Assembly: GCA_001767525.1 (NCBI GenBank)
Contig: MELF01000035.1
Coordinates: 62,001 to 126,000 of the forward strand
From: Acidobacteria bacterium RIFCSPLOWO2_12_FULL_68_19
GTDB taxonomy: Bacteria > Acidobacteriota > Vicinamibacteria > Vicinamibacterales > UBA2999
Reading direction: 5' to 3'
Length of the DNA stretch: 64,000 bases
Shown: positions 31,299 through 44,816 of the stretch, piece after piece
Numbering within the stretch: position 1 is the stretch's first letter
Layout: each line of letters starts with the position of its first letter
Program-made: the position numbers and the translations under genes
Notes under the pieces: generated by a model
What the model was told of the DNA's origin: nothing
Seen by the model: only the letters and a program-made list of their open reading frames with translations
Database searches by the model: none

Positions 31299-31631
31299 CT
31301 ACTCCTGCAGCGGACGCACGGGTGTGCGAGCGGATGGCACTGGATCCACGCCGTGTCCGCCGAGGGGATGGCAACGAGCCAGCCGGCGACTACCGAGCCA
31401 CAGCCCATGGGCGGGACCGTGGACCAACACCGCCTCGCGCGTGTAGTCCGCGCACGACGGATAGAATCGGCAACAGCCTCTAAATAACGGTGAAATAAGG
31501 ATCTTATATGCCTTGAGCGCGCCCAGGACGACGATGGCCGTCGCCCCCGATAGGCGGTGGTGCCGGCTGGTGGCGCCCGCCGCGTTCGAGCGCAGCGCGG
31601 TAATCGGCTTCAACGCTGGGGAAGGACGCAT
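31299..31631 (-). CDS. yidD: membrane protein insertion efficiency factor YidD
   Basis: The YidD core is clear: ALKAYKILISPLFRGCCRFY, PSCADYTREAVLVHGPAHGL and the Cys/His-rich RRLARCHPLGGHGVDPVP. No ATG, GTG or TTG lies at the usual place just before the core. The first in-frame ATG is at 31631, which would add about 38 residues and overlap rnpA by 128 bases; otherwise a rare start (CTG or ATC near 31535-31545) is used. The 3' end is four bases before yidC. The protein is a small cytosolic-face membrane-associated factor. Confidence 0.8.
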   Translation of the reverse strand: MRPSPALKPITALRSNAAGATSRHHRLSGATAIVVLGALKAYKILISPLFRGCCRFYPSCADYTREAVLVHGPAHGLWLGSRRLARCHPLGGHGVDPVPSARTPVRPLQE

Positions 31632-31908
31632 CGAGCATTTCCCGACGTGGAATGAGGACGACATCGAGGCTAGTGGTCACCTTCTGGCGCCTGAACACCT
31701 CGCGCGCCAGGCGTTTGGCGCGGTTGCGCTCGACCGCAGACCCGAGCTTTCGCGTCGCGGCAATCCCGAGCCGCGACACCTTGCCGCCATTCGGCAACAC
31801 AACGAGCGTCATGAATCGGCCCCGCGCCCGGGCTCCTTTGCCGTAGACGCGCTCGAAATCGGACCTGCGCCGGATCCGTTCGGCCGCGGGCAACGCCTGG
31901 CCGCTCAT
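31504..31908 (-). CDS. rnpA: ribonuclease P protein component
   Basis: A 134-residue basic protein that binds the catalytic RNase P RNA for tRNA 5' processing. The family features are RIRRRSDFERVYGKGARARG and the RNR signature AVERNRAKRLAREVFRRQK. It follows rpmH by 26 bp. The C-terminal 20 residues (RHQPAPPPIGGDGHRRPGRA) go beyond the usual end and overlap the yidD coding frame. Confidence 0.93.
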   Translation of the reverse strand: MSGQALPAAERIRRRSDFERVYGKGARARGRFMTLVVLPNGGKVSRLGIAATRKLGSAVERNRAKRLAREVFRRQKVTTSLDVVLIPRREMLDASFPSVEADYRAALERGGRHQPAPPPIGGDGHRRPGRAQGI

Positions 31909-31934
31909 GCCGGCCTTCCTGTCTGATCTCTGGC

Positions 31935-32087
31935 CTATCCTTCGTCGGCGACGGTCAGGCGCTTACGACCTTTGGCCCGGCGGCGCTTCAGGACGATCCG
32001 GCCGTCTTTCGTCGACATCCGGATGCGAAACCCATGGGTCTTTCGACGCCGGCGTACGTTGGGCTGATAGGTGCGTTTGCCTTTCAT
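31935..32087 (-). CDS. rpmH: ribosomal protein bL34
   Basis: A 50-residue, strongly basic protein of the large ribosomal subunit. It begins [20 protein letters not shown] and continues with [10 protein letters not shown] and [12 protein letters not shown], the near-universal L34 pattern. It heads the rpmH-rnpA-yidD-yidC group and is preceded by a good promoter-like element (32166-32195). Confidence 0.97.
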   Translation of the reverse strand: MKGKRTYQPNVRRRRKTHGFRIRMSTKDGRIVLKRRRAKGRKRLTVADEG

Positions 32088-32165
32088 GTTCTTCCCGTCG
32101 CCTGTGCGCCCCCTTGTCGAAGCGGGACGAATCGGTCTCGCGCGCGATGGCGCACAGAATTTTCA

Positions 32166-32195
32166 ATAGTAGTCGTCGCTTGCGCGAAGTGTCAA
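32166..32195 (-). promoter_or_regulatory. sigma70 promoter of the rpmH operon
   Basis: On the minus strand a perfect TTGACA (32190-32195) is followed after 18 bases by TACTAT (32166-32171), four of six matches to TATAAT. It lies about 80 bp upstream of the rpmH ATG. Confidence 0.55.
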
Positions 32196-32274
32196 CGACG
32201 TGTGCTACATTGCGCGCTTCGGCCGTGGCAATCATGGGCGGCGCTACTTGGGTTGCTTCGGTTTGTTCCCCAAG

Positions 32275-32306
32275 ATTTCCACACCTGTGGAAAACATTGT
32301 GGAAAA
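32275..32306. promoter_or_regulatory. DnaA box cluster
   Basis: Three 9-mers resemble TTATCCACA: ATTTCCACA on plus (32275-32283, 7/9), TTTTCCACA on minus (32286-32294, 8/9) and TTTTCCACA on minus (32298-32306, 8/9). The first two face each other across CC, forming an inverted repeat; the last two are 12 bp apart. Confidence 0.65.
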
Positions 32307-32480
32307 GCCGGGATTCCTGCCAGGTTAGTGCGAAATACCTTGGTTTTTGGGTTGCTTCGCCCGGGCGAAGGTCTCTAAGCGCATGATTTTCGGCCTCTGA
32401 ACGCTCATCGTGGCCCTCAACCGCCCGTCGTACGGCTGTTCTTGAAGGCGAAAGTCAGCTTTTTCTTCGTGTTTTCCTCC

Positions 32481-33818
32481 ATGGACGCCAGTATCTGGGA
32501 CCAGATCCTCTCCCGAGTCGAAACCAAGGTGAATCGGCATAGCTTCTACACCTGGTTCAAACCGACGGCGCTGGTGGTCGACGGCGGTCACGCGATCACC
32601 GTACGTGTGCCGAACCCGCTCTTCAAGGACTGGCTCACGAAGCATTACTCGGTCGTTCTCTCTGAGGCGCTCGCCGAGGTGCATCGCGCCGGCGCGGCGC
32701 TCGTGTTCGTCGCGGAAGGTATGCCACCCTCGCTGCCGCCGGCCGATGAAGCGCCGCCGCCGACCGAGGCACAACCTGCCGAGACGCGCGCCGCGACAGC
32801 CCCTGGCGGTCTCAACCCACGGTACACGTTCGATACGTTCATCGTCGGGCCGTCGAACCAGTTCGCGCACGCCGCCTGTCGGGCCGTCGCGGAGGCGCCA
32901 TCGCGATCGTACAACCCGCTCTTCATCTATGGCGGGGTGGGGCTCGGCAAGACCCACCTGATGCACGCGATCGGCCATTACGTGCTGCAGCACGATCAGT
33001 CGCTCCGCCTCACCTACATCTCCTCAGAGCGTTTCATGAACGAGATGATCAACGCTCTGCGGTACGATCGCATCCTCGACTTCCGCGAGCGCTATCGATC
33101 GGTCGACGTCCTGCTCGTCGACGACATCCAGTTCGTCTCGGGCAAGGAAGGGACGCAGACCGAATTCTTCCACACGTTCAATGCGTTGTATGACGCACAG
33201 AAGCAGATCGTTCTGAGCAGCGATCACCCACCCCACGAAATCCCGGCCCTCGAGGAGCGGCTCCGATCGCGGTTTGAATGGGGGTTGATCGCCGACATCC
33301 AGCCGCCCGATATCGAGACGAGGGTTGCGATCCTCAAGCGGAAGGCCGAAGCCGAGGCGGTACCGCTGCCAGACAGCGTCGCGATGTACATCGCGGGCCG
33401 GATCAAGTCGAACATCCGGGAGCTCGAAGGCTCGCTCATCCGGTTGATCGCGTATGCGTCGCTCACCGGGCGCGAGATCTCGCTCGATCTCACCCAGGAC
33501 GTGCTGAAGAACGTCCTGGATCAGGACGAGAAGGCGGTCACGATCGAGACGATCCAACGGTTCGTCTCCGACTACTATCAGCTCAAGATCGCGGAGTTGA
33601 AGTCACGCAACAACTCGAAGTCGGTCGCCATGCCAAGGCAGATCGCGATGTACCTCTGCAAGACGCTGACAAACGCATCTCTGCCGGAGATCGGCCGCAG
33701 CTTCGGCGGCAAACACCACTCGACGGTGATTCACTCACTGAAGAAGGTGGAAGACATGAGGAAGCGTGACGGGGATTTCAACAGCCTGATCAATAACTTT
33801 CTCGAATCGTTTCGCTGA
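32481..33818 (+). CDS. dnaA: chromosomal replication initiator DnaA
   Basis: A 445-residue AAA+ initiator. Domain I (IWDQILSRVETKVNRHSFYT) is followed by a Pro-rich domain II, domain III with Walker A GGVGLGKTHL and Walker B LLVDDIQFV, and domain IV with the DNA-binding signature GGKHHSTVIHSLKKV. The ATG at 32481 begins domain I; no clear ribosome binding site precedes it. DnaA boxes lie on both sides of the gene. Confidence 0.97.
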   Translation: MDASIWDQILSRVETKVNRHSFYTWFKPTALVVDGGHAITVRVPNPLFKDWLTKHYSVVLSEALAEVHRAGAALVFVAEGMPPSLPPADEAPPPTEAQPAETRAATAPGGLNPRYTFDTFIVGPSNQFAHAACRAVAEAPSRSYNPLFIYGGVGLGKTHLMHAIGHYVLQHDQSLRLTYISSERFMNEMINALRYDRILDFRERYRSVDVLLVDDIQFVSGKEGTQTEFFHTFNALYDAQKQIVLSSDHPPHEIPALEERLRSRFEWGLIADIQPPDIETRVAILKRKAEAEAVPLPDSVAMYIAGRIKSNIRELEGSLIRLIAYASLTGREISLDLTQDVLKNVLDQDEKAVTIETIQRFVSDYYQLKIAELKSRNNSKSVAMPRQIAMYLCKTLTNASLPEIGRSFGGKHHSTVIHSLKKVEDMRKRDGDFNSLINNFLESFR

Positions 33819-34081
33819 ATTCGAACCCGTCCACAGCTGCGCTCCGCTCGAGGCTGTGCATGCTTTCCAGTGGCTGGAACACGCACAGGATCCGACAGGA
33901 TCCCGAGCGTGAAATCCGGACATTTATGCACAACGTAACCCCTTGATAGGAAAACACTAACGCTCGTAAATTAGTTTTTACGCAGCACCTTTTTTCCGTT
34001 ATAATTTCCTATCTCTTCTTCTCCTCTCAAAGAGGATCCGTCAACCGCGGACCGCCACTCCGCTTGAGGTCATCAACCGTT
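33819..34081. other. dnaA-dnaN intergenic region with DnaA box and AT-rich stretch
   Basis: This 263-bp gap holds a potential hairpin (CACAGC/GCTGTG, about 33833-33858), a 9-bp direct repeat ACAGGATCC at 33885 and 33895 (10-bp period), a DnaA-like box TTATGCACA (33924-33932, 8 of 9 matches) and a markedly AT-rich block at about 33950-34020 that could be an unwinding element and also contains the dnaN promoter. Confidence 0.5.
33977..34005 (+). promoter_or_regulatory. sigma70 promoter of dnaN
   Basis: TTTACG (33977-33982) and a perfect TATAAT (34000-34005) are separated by 17 bases. The element lies about 75 bp upstream of the dnaN ATG in an AT-rich block. Confidence 0.55.
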
Positions 34082-37736
<3,655 letters not shown>

Positions 37737-37766
37737 GCCCGGTCCTTCCGGACCCGACGCCAAGTC

Positions 37767-40229
37767 ATGAACACGGCCCCGAACAGAATCCCGGTCAACA
37801 TCGAAGACGAAATGAAGCGCTCGTACATGGATTACGCCATGAGCGTAATCATCGGGCGAGCGCTGCCCGACGTGCGAGACGGCCTGAAGCCCGCGCATCG
37901 CCGCGTGCTGTACGCGATGCGCCAGATGGGGCTGGCGTCGAATCGCGCCTACCGGAAGTGCGCGAAGATCGTCGGCGAGGTCATCGGCAACTACCACCCG
38001 CACGGCGACGCGCCGGCCTACGACACGCTGGTGCGCCTCGCCCAGGACTTCAACATGCGCTACCCCCTGGTGGACGGCCAGGGGAACTTCGGCTCGATCG
38101 ACGGCGACCCTCCGGCGGCGTACCGCTACACCGAAGCGCGGCTGAAGCCGCTCGCCGAAGAGTTGATGGCGGATCTCGACGAGGACACCGTCGATTTCGT
38201 GCCCAATTTCGACGAGACGACCGAGGAGCCGACCGTCCTCCCGGCGCCCTTCCCGAACCTGCTCGTGAACGGGTCGACGGGGATCGCCGTCGGCATGGCG
38301 ACCAACGTGCCGCCGCACAACATGCGCGAGGTGGTCGACGCGGCGATCTGGACGATCGAGAGCGCGCAGGCCGACGAGCCGCCGTCGCTCCCCGAGAAGC
38401 AGCGGAAGCTGCTCGAGCTGGTCCCCGGCCCCGACTTCCCCACCGGCGGCTACATCGTCGGCAGGCAGGGAATCCAGCAGGCGTACCTGACCGGCCGCGG
38501 CGCCGTCGTGATGCGCGCCCGGGCGGAGGTCGAGACCAGCAGAAAAGGCGACCGGTCATCGATCGTCGTGTCCGCGATTCCGTATCAGGTCAACAAGGCG
38601 AAACTCATCGAACGCGTCGCAGAGCTGGTGCGCGAGAAGGCGCTCGAAGGAATCTCCGACATCCGCGACGAGTCGGATCGTGAAGGCCTCCGCATCGTCA
38701 TCGACCTGAAGCGCGGCGAGATCGCCGACGTGATCCTGAACAACCTGTACAAGCACACGGCGCTGCAGAGCAGCTTCGGGATCATCATGCTCGCCATCGT
38801 CGGCGGCCGGCCGAAGGTGCTGTCGCTCGTCGATTTGATCGACAATTTCGTCGAGTTCCGCCGCGAGGTGGTGCGCCGGCGGACCGAGTTCGAGCTGCGG
38901 AAGGCCGAAGCCCGGCGGCACGTCCTCGAAGGATTGAAGATCGCGCTCGACCACCTGGACGCGGTCATCGCGCTCATCCGCGCGGCGAAGAACCCGAGCG
39001 AGGCACGCGACGGCCTGATGACACAGTTCGGCCTGACGCAAGTCCAGGCACAGGCCATTCTCGACATGCAGCTGCAACGGCTCACCGGCCTGGAGCGGCA
39101 GAAGATTCTCGATGAACTCGCCGAGCTGCTCAGGCTGATCGAACGGCTGCTGGCGATCCTGTCGAGCGAGAAGCTGCTCATGCAGATCGTCGTCGACGAG
39201 CTCAGGGCCGTGCGCGACAAGTACGGCGACGATCGGCGGACAGAGATCCTGCCCGAGGAAGGCGAGCTCCGGATCGAAGACCTCATCGCCGAGGAAGACA
39301 TGGCGATCACGGTCAGCAACACCGGGTACATCAAGCGGACGGCGATTACGACCTACCGGAACCAGCGGCGGGGCGGCAAGGGCCGGATCGGGATGCGGAC
39401 GCGCGAGGAGGACTTCGTCAGCCACCTGTTCGTCGCCTCCACGCACGCCTACATCATGATCTTCTCGGACCGCGGCCGCGCCTACTGGCTGAAGGTCCAC
39501 GAGATTCCAGACGTAGGCCCGGACGGCCGCGGCAAGGCGATCGCGAACCTCGTGTCGATGGAGGAAGGCGAGCGCATTGCCGCCCTCCTGGCCGTCAAGG
39601 AGTTCGAGACCGACAGGTTCATCGTCATGGGGACGCGCAACGGGGTCGTCAAGAAGACCGAGCTCGCCTCCTTCAGCAATCCGCGCGCCGGCGGCATCAT
39701 CGCCATGGGGGTGGAGGACGGGGATGCGGTCATCGCGGCTCAGGTGTCCGACGGCAAGGGCGAGATCTTCATCGGCACCCGCGACGGCATGTCGATCAGG
39801 TTTGCCGAAAGCGACGTGCGGCCGATGGGACGCACCGCCTACGGCGTCCGCGGGATTTCGCTGCGCGAGGGCGACGCCGTGGTCGCCATGGAAGTGCTCC
39901 GGCCGGGAGGCACCATCCTGTCGGTGACCGAGCAGGGGTACGGTAAGCGCACCGGGCTCGACGAGTACCGGATGCAGGCGCGCGGCGGCATCGGTATCAT
40001 CAACATCCAGACAAGCGAGCGTAACGGCAAGGTGGTCGGCATTGCGCAAGTGACCGACGACGAAGAGCTGATGCTGATCACGCAGCAAGGCAAGATCCTG
40101 CGCATGCCCGCAAAGGACATCCGCACGATCGGCCGCGCCACGCAGGGCGTGAAGCTGATCGACATCGAAGGCGACGATCGCGCGGTCTCGATCGCGAGAC
40201 TCGTGGAGAAGGACGAGGACGAGGGTTAG
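37767..40229 (+). CDS. gyrA: DNA gyrase subunit A
   Basis: An 820-residue subunit with the breakage-reunion domain (catalytic Tyr121 in AAYRYTEAR) and a C-terminal beta-pinwheel with the GyrA-box QRRGGKG that wraps DNA. In the quinolone-determining region [10 protein letters not shown] the position equal to E. coli Ser83 is Ala82, while Asp87 is kept (Asp86). It follows gyrB by 30 bp, so gyrBA is one operon. Confidence 0.97.
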   Translation: MNTAPNRIPVNIEDEMKRSYMDYAMSVIIGRALPDVRDGLKPAHRRVLYAMRQMGLASNRAYRKCAKIVGEVIGNYHPHGDAPAYDTLVRLAQDFNMRYPLVDGQGNFGSIDGDPPAAYRYTEARLKPLAEELMADLDEDTVDFVPNFDETTEEPTVLPAPFPNLLVNGSTGIAVGMATNVPPHNMREVVDAAIWTIESAQADEPPSLPEKQRKLLELVPGPDFPTGGYIVGRQGIQQAYLTGRGAVVMRARAEVETSRKGDRSSIVVSAIPYQVNKAKLIERVAELVREKALEGISDIRDESDREGLRIVIDLKRGEIADVILNNLYKHTALQSSFGIIMLAIVGGRPKVLSLVDLIDNFVEFRREVVRRRTEFELRKAEARRHVLEGLKIALDHLDAVIALIRAAKNPSEARDGLMTQFGLTQVQAQAILDMQLQRLTGLERQKILDELAELLRLIERLLAILSSEKLLMQIVVDELRAVRDKYGDDRRTEILPEEGELRIEDLIAEEDMAITVSNTGYIKRTAITTYRNQRRGGKGRIGMRTREEDFVSHLFVASTHAYIMIFSDRGRAYWLKVHEIPDVGPDGRGKAIANLVSMEEGERIAALLAVKEFETDRFIVMGTRNGVVKKTELASFSNPRAGGIIAMGVEDGDAVIAAQVSDGKGEIFIGTRDGMSIRFAESDVRPMGRTAYGVRGISLREGDAVVAMEVLRPGGTILSVTEQGYGKRTGLDEYRMQARGGIGIINIQTSERNGKVVGIAQVTDDEELMLITQQGKILRMPAKDIRTIGRATQGVKLIDIEGDDRAVSIARLVEKDEDEG

Positions 40230-40298
40230 TCGAAACGCTCCGCACGTCGATGGGAACATCGAGGCTCCGAGACGCCGAGACCACTGTGGCTGCTATTT

Positions 40299-40330
40299 CT
40301 CGGTGCCTTGGTGCCTCGGTGCTTCGTGGG
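40299..40330. repeat. degenerate 8-bp tandem repeat
   Basis: Four units read CTCGGTGC, CTTGGTGC, CTCGGTGC and TTCGTGGG. They lie 70 bp after gyrA and overlap the possible start of the next small gene. Confidence 0.6.
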
Positions 40331-40710
40331 CGCTTGTTGCGTTGATTCCTCTCGGCGCCGCCTGTGCCTGGCCGTCCCCCGAGCGCCAGTTCCTGATCGA
40401 GTTCTTCCAGGCCTGCCGCGTCTACGACACGACCGTGCTCGCCAGGCTCGCGACGGTCCCGTGCGACCCGCGAACGGACGGCGTCGTGCAAAGCTTCGCC
40501 ATCGTGAAGATCGAGCGCGCGAACGGCGGCGCGGACCTCGCCCGGCGAGTGACGATTCGTGCGCGGGTGCGCTCCTGGGAGGGAGAGCTGTCCGAGCGTG
40601 CCATGACGCTCGACCTGGAGCGGCGCGACGGTCAGTGGAAAGTGACGAGCCTCACGCCACCTCGAGCTTCGCAAACTTCGCCCGCAGCGTCTTCTGCCCC
40701 ACCGAGGTGA
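40303..40710 (+). CDS. small exported hypothetical protein
   Basis: A possible 135-residue protein with a hydrophobic N-terminus (about residues 9-22, WALVALIPLGAACAW) resembling a signal peptide, then a compact domain (ERQFLIEFFQACRVYDTTVL, MTLDLERRDGQWKVTSLTPP) that reads like a small NTF2- or DUF-type fold. The GTG start at 40303 lies inside an 8-bp tandem repeat, so the true N-terminus may be a TTG at 40342. The 3' 59 bases overlap the convergent uvrD gene. Unknown function. Confidence 0.5.
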   Translation: MPWCLGASWALVALIPLGAACAWPSPERQFLIEFFQACRVYDTTVLARLATVPCDPRTDGVVQSFAIVKIERANGGADLARRVTIRARVRSWEGELSERAMTLDLERRDGQWKVTSLTPPRASQTSPAASSAPPR

Positions 40711-42919
40711 ACCGCACCACCAGCTTCGCGTCGTCGTCGAGCGGCTCGATGCTGAGGACCGTCCCTTCGCCGAACGTCGGATGGCGGACGCGGAGGCCCG
40801 GCCGCAGCCCTCCCGGCGCTGACTGGTCCTCGTCTTCGTAGGCATAGAGCGCCGGCTCTTCCCGCACCTGACGGCCCCGCCGGCCGTACTGGGTGCGCCG
40901 GAACTGAGCGAACGAGGACTGATACGGCGAGGCGAAGCTCGTCGACGGCACCTCCTCGAGCAATTCCCGGGGGATCTCGTCGATGAAGCGCGAGGGCTCG
41001 GTCGACTGGTATTCGCCGAAGACCCGCCGGCGCGCCGCCGAGGTGATCACCAGCCGCCGCTCGGCCCGCGTGATACCGACATAGCAGAGCCGTCGCTCCT
41101 CCTCGAGCTCCGCCTCCTCGTCGGTGGAACGGGAATGCGGGAACAGTCCCTCCTCGAGACCGGTCATCATCACGACCGGGAACTCCAGCCCCTTGGCGCT
41201 GTGCATCGTCATCATCAGCACCCGCGCGTTCTGCGTGCCCGCCTCCTCGTCTGCGTCTGACAGTAACGACAACTGGTCGACGAACCCAGCGAGCGACGGC
41301 TCCGGCGTTCGCGTCTCGTATTCGCGGGCCGCGGACACGAGTTCCATCAGGTTCTCGATGCGGCTTTCCGCCTCCTCGCTGCGTTCATCGCGCAGGGCCT
41401 GGAGGTAACCGCTCTGGTCTATCGTCCTTCCCAGCGCGATGGAGACCGATTCCCGGCGCCCCATCTCGGTCAACCCCGCGACGAGGTCTCGGAAGGCGGC
41501 CAGCGCGGCGACGGCGCGCGGCGCCAGGACGCGCCGATCGACGGCGTAGAGGAGGCGCGACCAGAGCGAATTGACGGCCGCCGGCTCTTCCGCCGGGGCC
41601 GAGCCGAGCAGCGGCGTCGAGGCGGGGCTGTCCGGCAGCTCCAGCGATTCCACCGATTCCATCACCCCTTTCCCGACGCCGCGTGCCGGCACGTTGATGA
41701 CGCGGCGGAGGCTGACGTTGTCGTGCGGGTTCAGCAGGAGCTTCAGATAGGCGAGCGCGTCCTTCACTTCCTTCCGCTCGTAGAATCGCACCCCGCCGAT
41801 GATCTTGTAGCCGGTGCCAGACCGCCGCAGCGCGTCTTCGAGCGTGCGCGACTGCGCGTTGGTGCGGTACAGAATCGCCACCGTGTTCCCGACGTCCTCG
41901 TGGAGCGCCTCGCGGACGGCGCGTGCGACGAACTCGGCCTCGTCCAGATCGTCGCCGGCGCGGTAGTACAGCACCCGAGCCCCTCCGGCGCGATCGGTGT
42001 AGAGCCGCTTCTCCTTCCGGTTCCTGTTCCGCGAGATGACCGCGGTGGCGGCGTCGAGAATCACCTGTGTCGAGCGGTAGTTGCGCTCCAGCCGGACGAT
42101 CCGTGCCTCGGGAAAATCGTGCTCGAAGTCCAGGATGTTGCGCAGGTCTGCTCCGCGCCATTTGTAGATCGACTGATCCGGATCGCCGACGACGCAGACG
42201 TTGCGGTGTCGCGCGGCAAGTCGCTGGACGAGCAGGTACTGCGGCCGGTTCGTGTCCTGATACTCGTCCACCATCAGGTAGCGGAACTTCCCGCTGTAGC
42301 GTTCCCGCACCGGCTCGGCGCGCTCGAAGAGCTCCACCGTCTTGAGCAGCAGGTCGTCGAAATCGAGGGCCGCGGCCTCTCTCAGCATGCGCAGGTAGCG
42401 CTCGTACAACGCGCCGAGCTGCCGGTCGCGCGGGCTCCAGGCGCTGGCCGTGAAGATGTCGGGCCCCTCCATCCGGTTCTTCGCGTGGCTGATGCGGGCG
42501 AGGGCGACCCGCGGCTGCACGGCCGAGTCGTCCATGCCCAGCTCCCGCATCGCCTGCTTCACGACCGCGAGCTGGTCCGTGGAGTCGTAGATGACGAAGT
42601 CCCGTGAGAGGCCGATGTGGGGCGCCTCGCGCCGCAGGAGCCGGGCGCAGAGCGCGTGGAACGTGGAGATCCAGAGCTGACGACAATCGACGCCGAGCAA
42701 GGCCTCGACGCGCGTCCGCATCTCTTCCGCCGCCTTGTTGGTGAAGGTGACCGCGAGAATCCGATCCGGCGGACACAGCCCGGCGCTGACGAGGTGGGCG
42801 ATCCGGTGGGCGATGACGCGCGTCTTGCCGGAGCCGGCGCCGGCGAGAATCAGGAGCGGGCCATCGGTGTGGAGAACGGCGTCCTGCTGATCGGGATTGA
42901 GGCTGGAAAGCAGATCCAA
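40652..42919 (-). CDS. uvrD: UvrD/PcrA-type 3'-5' DNA helicase
   Basis: A 755-residue SF1A helicase: Walker A AGAGSGKTRVIAHRI, motif II MVDEYQDTNRPQY, motif III VVGDPDQSIYKWRGAD, motif V-VI MTMHSAKGLEFPVVMMTGLE and YVGITRAERRL. The C-terminus has the Tudor-like tail of PcrA (RHPTFGEGTVLSIE, KLVVRF, KFAKLEV) that in relatives binds RNA polymerase. It serves excision and mismatch repair and clears transcription conflicts. It is the last gene of the leftward rsmI-glmU-glmS-uvrD group, 21 bp after glmS. Confidence 0.95.
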   Translation of the reverse strand: MDLLSSLNPDQQDAVLHTDGPLLILAGAGSGKTRVIAHRIAHLVSAGLCPPDRILAVTFTNKAAEEMRTRVEALLGVDCRQLWISTFHALCARLLRREAPHIGLSRDFVIYDSTDQLAVVKQAMRELGMDDSAVQPRVALARISHAKNRMEGPDIFTASAWSPRDRQLGALYERYLRMLREAAALDFDDLLLKTVELFERAEPVRERYSGKFRYLMVDEYQDTNRPQYLLVQRLAARHRNVCVVGDPDQSIYKWRGADLRNILDFEHDFPEARIVRLERNYRSTQVILDAATAVISRNRNRKEKRLYTDRAGGARVLYYRAGDDLDEAEFVARAVREALHEDVGNTVAILYRTNAQSRTLEDALRRSGTGYKIIGGVRFYERKEVKDALAYLKLLLNPHDNVSLRRVINVPARGVGKGVMESVESLELPDSPASTPLLGSAPAEEPAAVNSLWSRLLYAVDRRVLAPRAVAALAAFRDLVAGLTEMGRRESVSIALGRTIDQSGYLQALRDERSEEAESRIENLMELVSAAREYETRTPEPSLAGFVDQLSLLSDADEEAGTQNARVLMMTMHSAKGLEFPVVMMTGLEEGLFPHSRSTDEEAELEEERRLCYVGITRAERRLVITSAARRRVFGEYQSTEPSRFIDEIPRELLEEVPSTSFASPYQSSFAQFRRTQYGRRGRQVREEPALYAYEDEDQSAPGGLRPGLRVRHPTFGEGTVLSIEPLDDDAKLVVRFTSVGQKTLRAKFAKLEVA

Positions 42920-42940
42920 GCCTTCATTCTAGCGTCGTCC

Positions 42941-44782
42941 CTACTCGACCGTGACGCTCTTCGCGAGGTTCCGCGGCTGATCGACGTCGCAGCCGCGGCG
43001 GACCGCAATGTGGTAGGCGAGCAGTTGCAGCGGAATCGTCAGGAGAATCGGCGTCAGGAGCGGGGTGGTCTCCGGCATCGGCAGCATCACGTCCCTGTCG
43101 TCGAGCACCGCCGCCATGCGCCCGTCGCCTTCGGTCGTCACGGCAATGACGGCGCCGCCACGCGCCTTCGCCTCCTGGACGTTGCCGATCATCTTCTCGA
43201 AGACGCGATCGTTCGGCGCGAGGGCCACGACCGGCATCTGTTCGTCGATGAGCGCGATCGGCCCGTGCTTCATCTCGCCCGCGGGATACCCTTCCGCGTG
43301 GATGTACGAGATTTCCTTCAGCTTCAAGGCCCCTTCCAGCGCGATCGGGTAGTTGATGCCGCGGCCCAGGAACAGGAAATCGGCGCGGTTGTAGAAGCGC
43401 TCGGCCACCTTCTCGGCCGGCGCCGCCGCCTTGAGCGCCTGTTCGAGCAGGTGCGGAATCTCCAGGAGCTCTGCGATGTGGCGACAAATCTCCAACGGCG
43501 CGAGTGTGCCCCGCACCTGGGCGAGGTACAGCGCCAGCAGCTGCAACGCCACCAGTTGCGACGTGAACGCCTTGGTCGAGGCGACGCCGATCTCCGGCCC
43601 GGCGTGCGTGTAGACCGTGCCGTCGGCCTCGCGCGTCGCCATGCTGCCGACGACGTTGCAGATGGCAATCGTGCGTGCGCCCTTGCGTCGCGCCTCGCGC
43701 AGGGCTGCCAGCGTGTCGGCGGTCTCGCCCGACTGGGTGATCACGATCGCCAGCTCTCTCGGCGCGACAATCGGGTTCCGGTACCGGTACTCGGAGCCGT
43801 AGTCGACTTCCACCGGCAGCGCTGCCAGCGCCTCGATCAGATACTTCCCCACCAGCCCGGCGTGCCAGGAGGTGCCGCACGCAATGAGAGTGACTTTCTC
43901 GAGCGAGCCGAGCGTCTCGTCGCTGATGTTCAGCTCCTCGAGGAAGACCCGGCCACGGTCGAGCGACACGCGCCCGAGGATGGTGTCGCGCGCGGCGGCG
44001 GGCTGCTCGTAGATCTCCTTGAGCATGAAATGCTTGTGCCCCCCCTTTTCCGCGGCAATCGGATCCCACAGGACACGCTGCGTCGTCTTCGAGACGGCGC
44101 GGCCGTGAAAGTTGGTGAACTGCACGCCCGAGCGGGTGATGACCGCCATCTCCTCGTCGCCGAGGAAGACGACGTCGCGGGTGTGGGACAAGATCGCCGG
44201 GATGTCGGAGGCGACGAAGAACTCGCCGTTGCCGAGGCCCACCACGATCGGCGGCCCGTTGCGGACGGCCACAATCTTCTCGGGGTCCTCCACCGAAACG
44301 AGCACCAGCGCGAACATCCCGCGCATCACCGCAAGCGCCCGACGGACCGCGTGCTCGAGCCCGTCGTCGCGCATCTCCCGCTCGACCAGGTGCGCCACGA
44401 TTTCGGTGTCGGTCTCGGTCTTGAACTCGTGACCCTGCACCCGCAGCTCAGCCTTCAGCTCCAGGTAGTTCTCGATGATTCCGTTGTGAACGACGACGAT
44501 GCGCCCGGTGCAGTCGAGATGGGGGTGCGCGTTCTCTTCAGTCGGCCGGCCATGGGTGGCCCAGCGCGTGTGTCCGATGCCGTAAAGGCCGTCTACCGGC
44601 TGCGCCCGGATCGCCTTCTCGAGATTGTCGAGCTTCCCCGCCGACCGGCGCAGCGCGATTCCCTCGGGACCGACGACCGCCACGCCCGCCGAGTCGTACC
44701 CGCGATATTCCATCCGCCGCAATCCGTCGAGCAGCACGGGCACGACGGGCTTGGAGCCGATATAGCCGATGATGCCGCACAT
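42941..44782 (-). CDS. glmS: glutamine-fructose-6-phosphate aminotransferase
   Basis: A 613-residue enzyme that makes glucosamine-6-phosphate, the first step to UDP-GlcNAc. The N-terminal glutaminase uses Cys2 ([20 protein letters not shown], then [16 protein letters not shown]), and two SIS isomerase domains follow ([32 protein letters not shown]); it ends in KSVTVE. No glmS ribozyme fits in the 34-bp gap upstream. Placed next to glmU, the later enzyme of the same pathway. Confidence 0.97.
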   Translation of the reverse strand: MCGIIGYIGSKPVVPVLLDGLRRMEYRGYDSAGVAVVGPEGIALRRSAGKLDNLEKAIRAQPVDGLYGIGHTRWATHGRPTEENAHPHLDCTGRIVVVHNGIIENYLELKAELRVQGHEFKTETDTEIVAHLVEREMRDDGLEHAVRRALAVMRGMFALVLVSVEDPEKIVAVRNGPPIVVGLGNGEFFVASDIPAILSHTRDVVFLGDEEMAVITRSGVQFTNFHGRAVSKTTQRVLWDPIAAEKGGHKHFMLKEIYEQPAAARDTILGRVSLDRGRVFLEELNISDETLGSLEKVTLIACGTSWHAGLVGKYLIEALAALPVEVDYGSEYRYRNPIVAPRELAIVITQSGETADTLAALREARRKGARTIAICNVVGSMATREADGTVYTHAGPEIGVASTKAFTSQLVALQLLALYLAQVRGTLAPLEICRHIAELLEIPHLLEQALKAAAPAEKVAERFYNRADFLFLGRGINYPIALEGALKLKEISYIHAEGYPAGEMKHGPIALIDEQMPVVALAPNDRVFEKMIGNVQEAKARGGAVIAVTTEGDGRMAAVLDDRDVMLPMPETTPLLTPILLTIPLQLLAYHIAVRRGCDVDQPRNLAKSVTVE

Positions 44783-44816
44783 ACAGCGGCCTCGGGGCCC
44801 GAGAGACCAGGAGGCC

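Larger units (their letters stand above)
32088..32480. other. oriC: candidate oriC region between rpmH and dnaA
   Basis: A gene-free stretch of 393 bp where transcription switches from leftward (rpmH and 22 further genes) to rightward (dnaA, dnaN, gyrB, gyrA). It contains the rpmH promoter and a cluster of three DnaA-box-like 9-mers at 32275-32306. The boxes fit the Gram-negative consensus TTATCCACA with one or two changes. The dnaA-dnaN gap is the other candidate origin element. Confidence 0.65.

Noticed and set aside
32180-32211. dnaA promoter (TTGCGC and TGCTACATT)
   Set aside because: The spacing is 20 bp and the -35 is weak; not called although a dnaA promoter must exist nearby.
40308-40841. 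177-codon plus-strand frame overlapping the small exported protein
   Set aside because: Arg-rich shadow in another frame that also runs antisense to uvrD; the 40303 frame has a signal-like start and balanced composition.
44783-44816. glmS ribozyme or riboswitch upstream of glmS
   Set aside because: Only 34 bp separate glmU and glmS, too short for a ribozyme.
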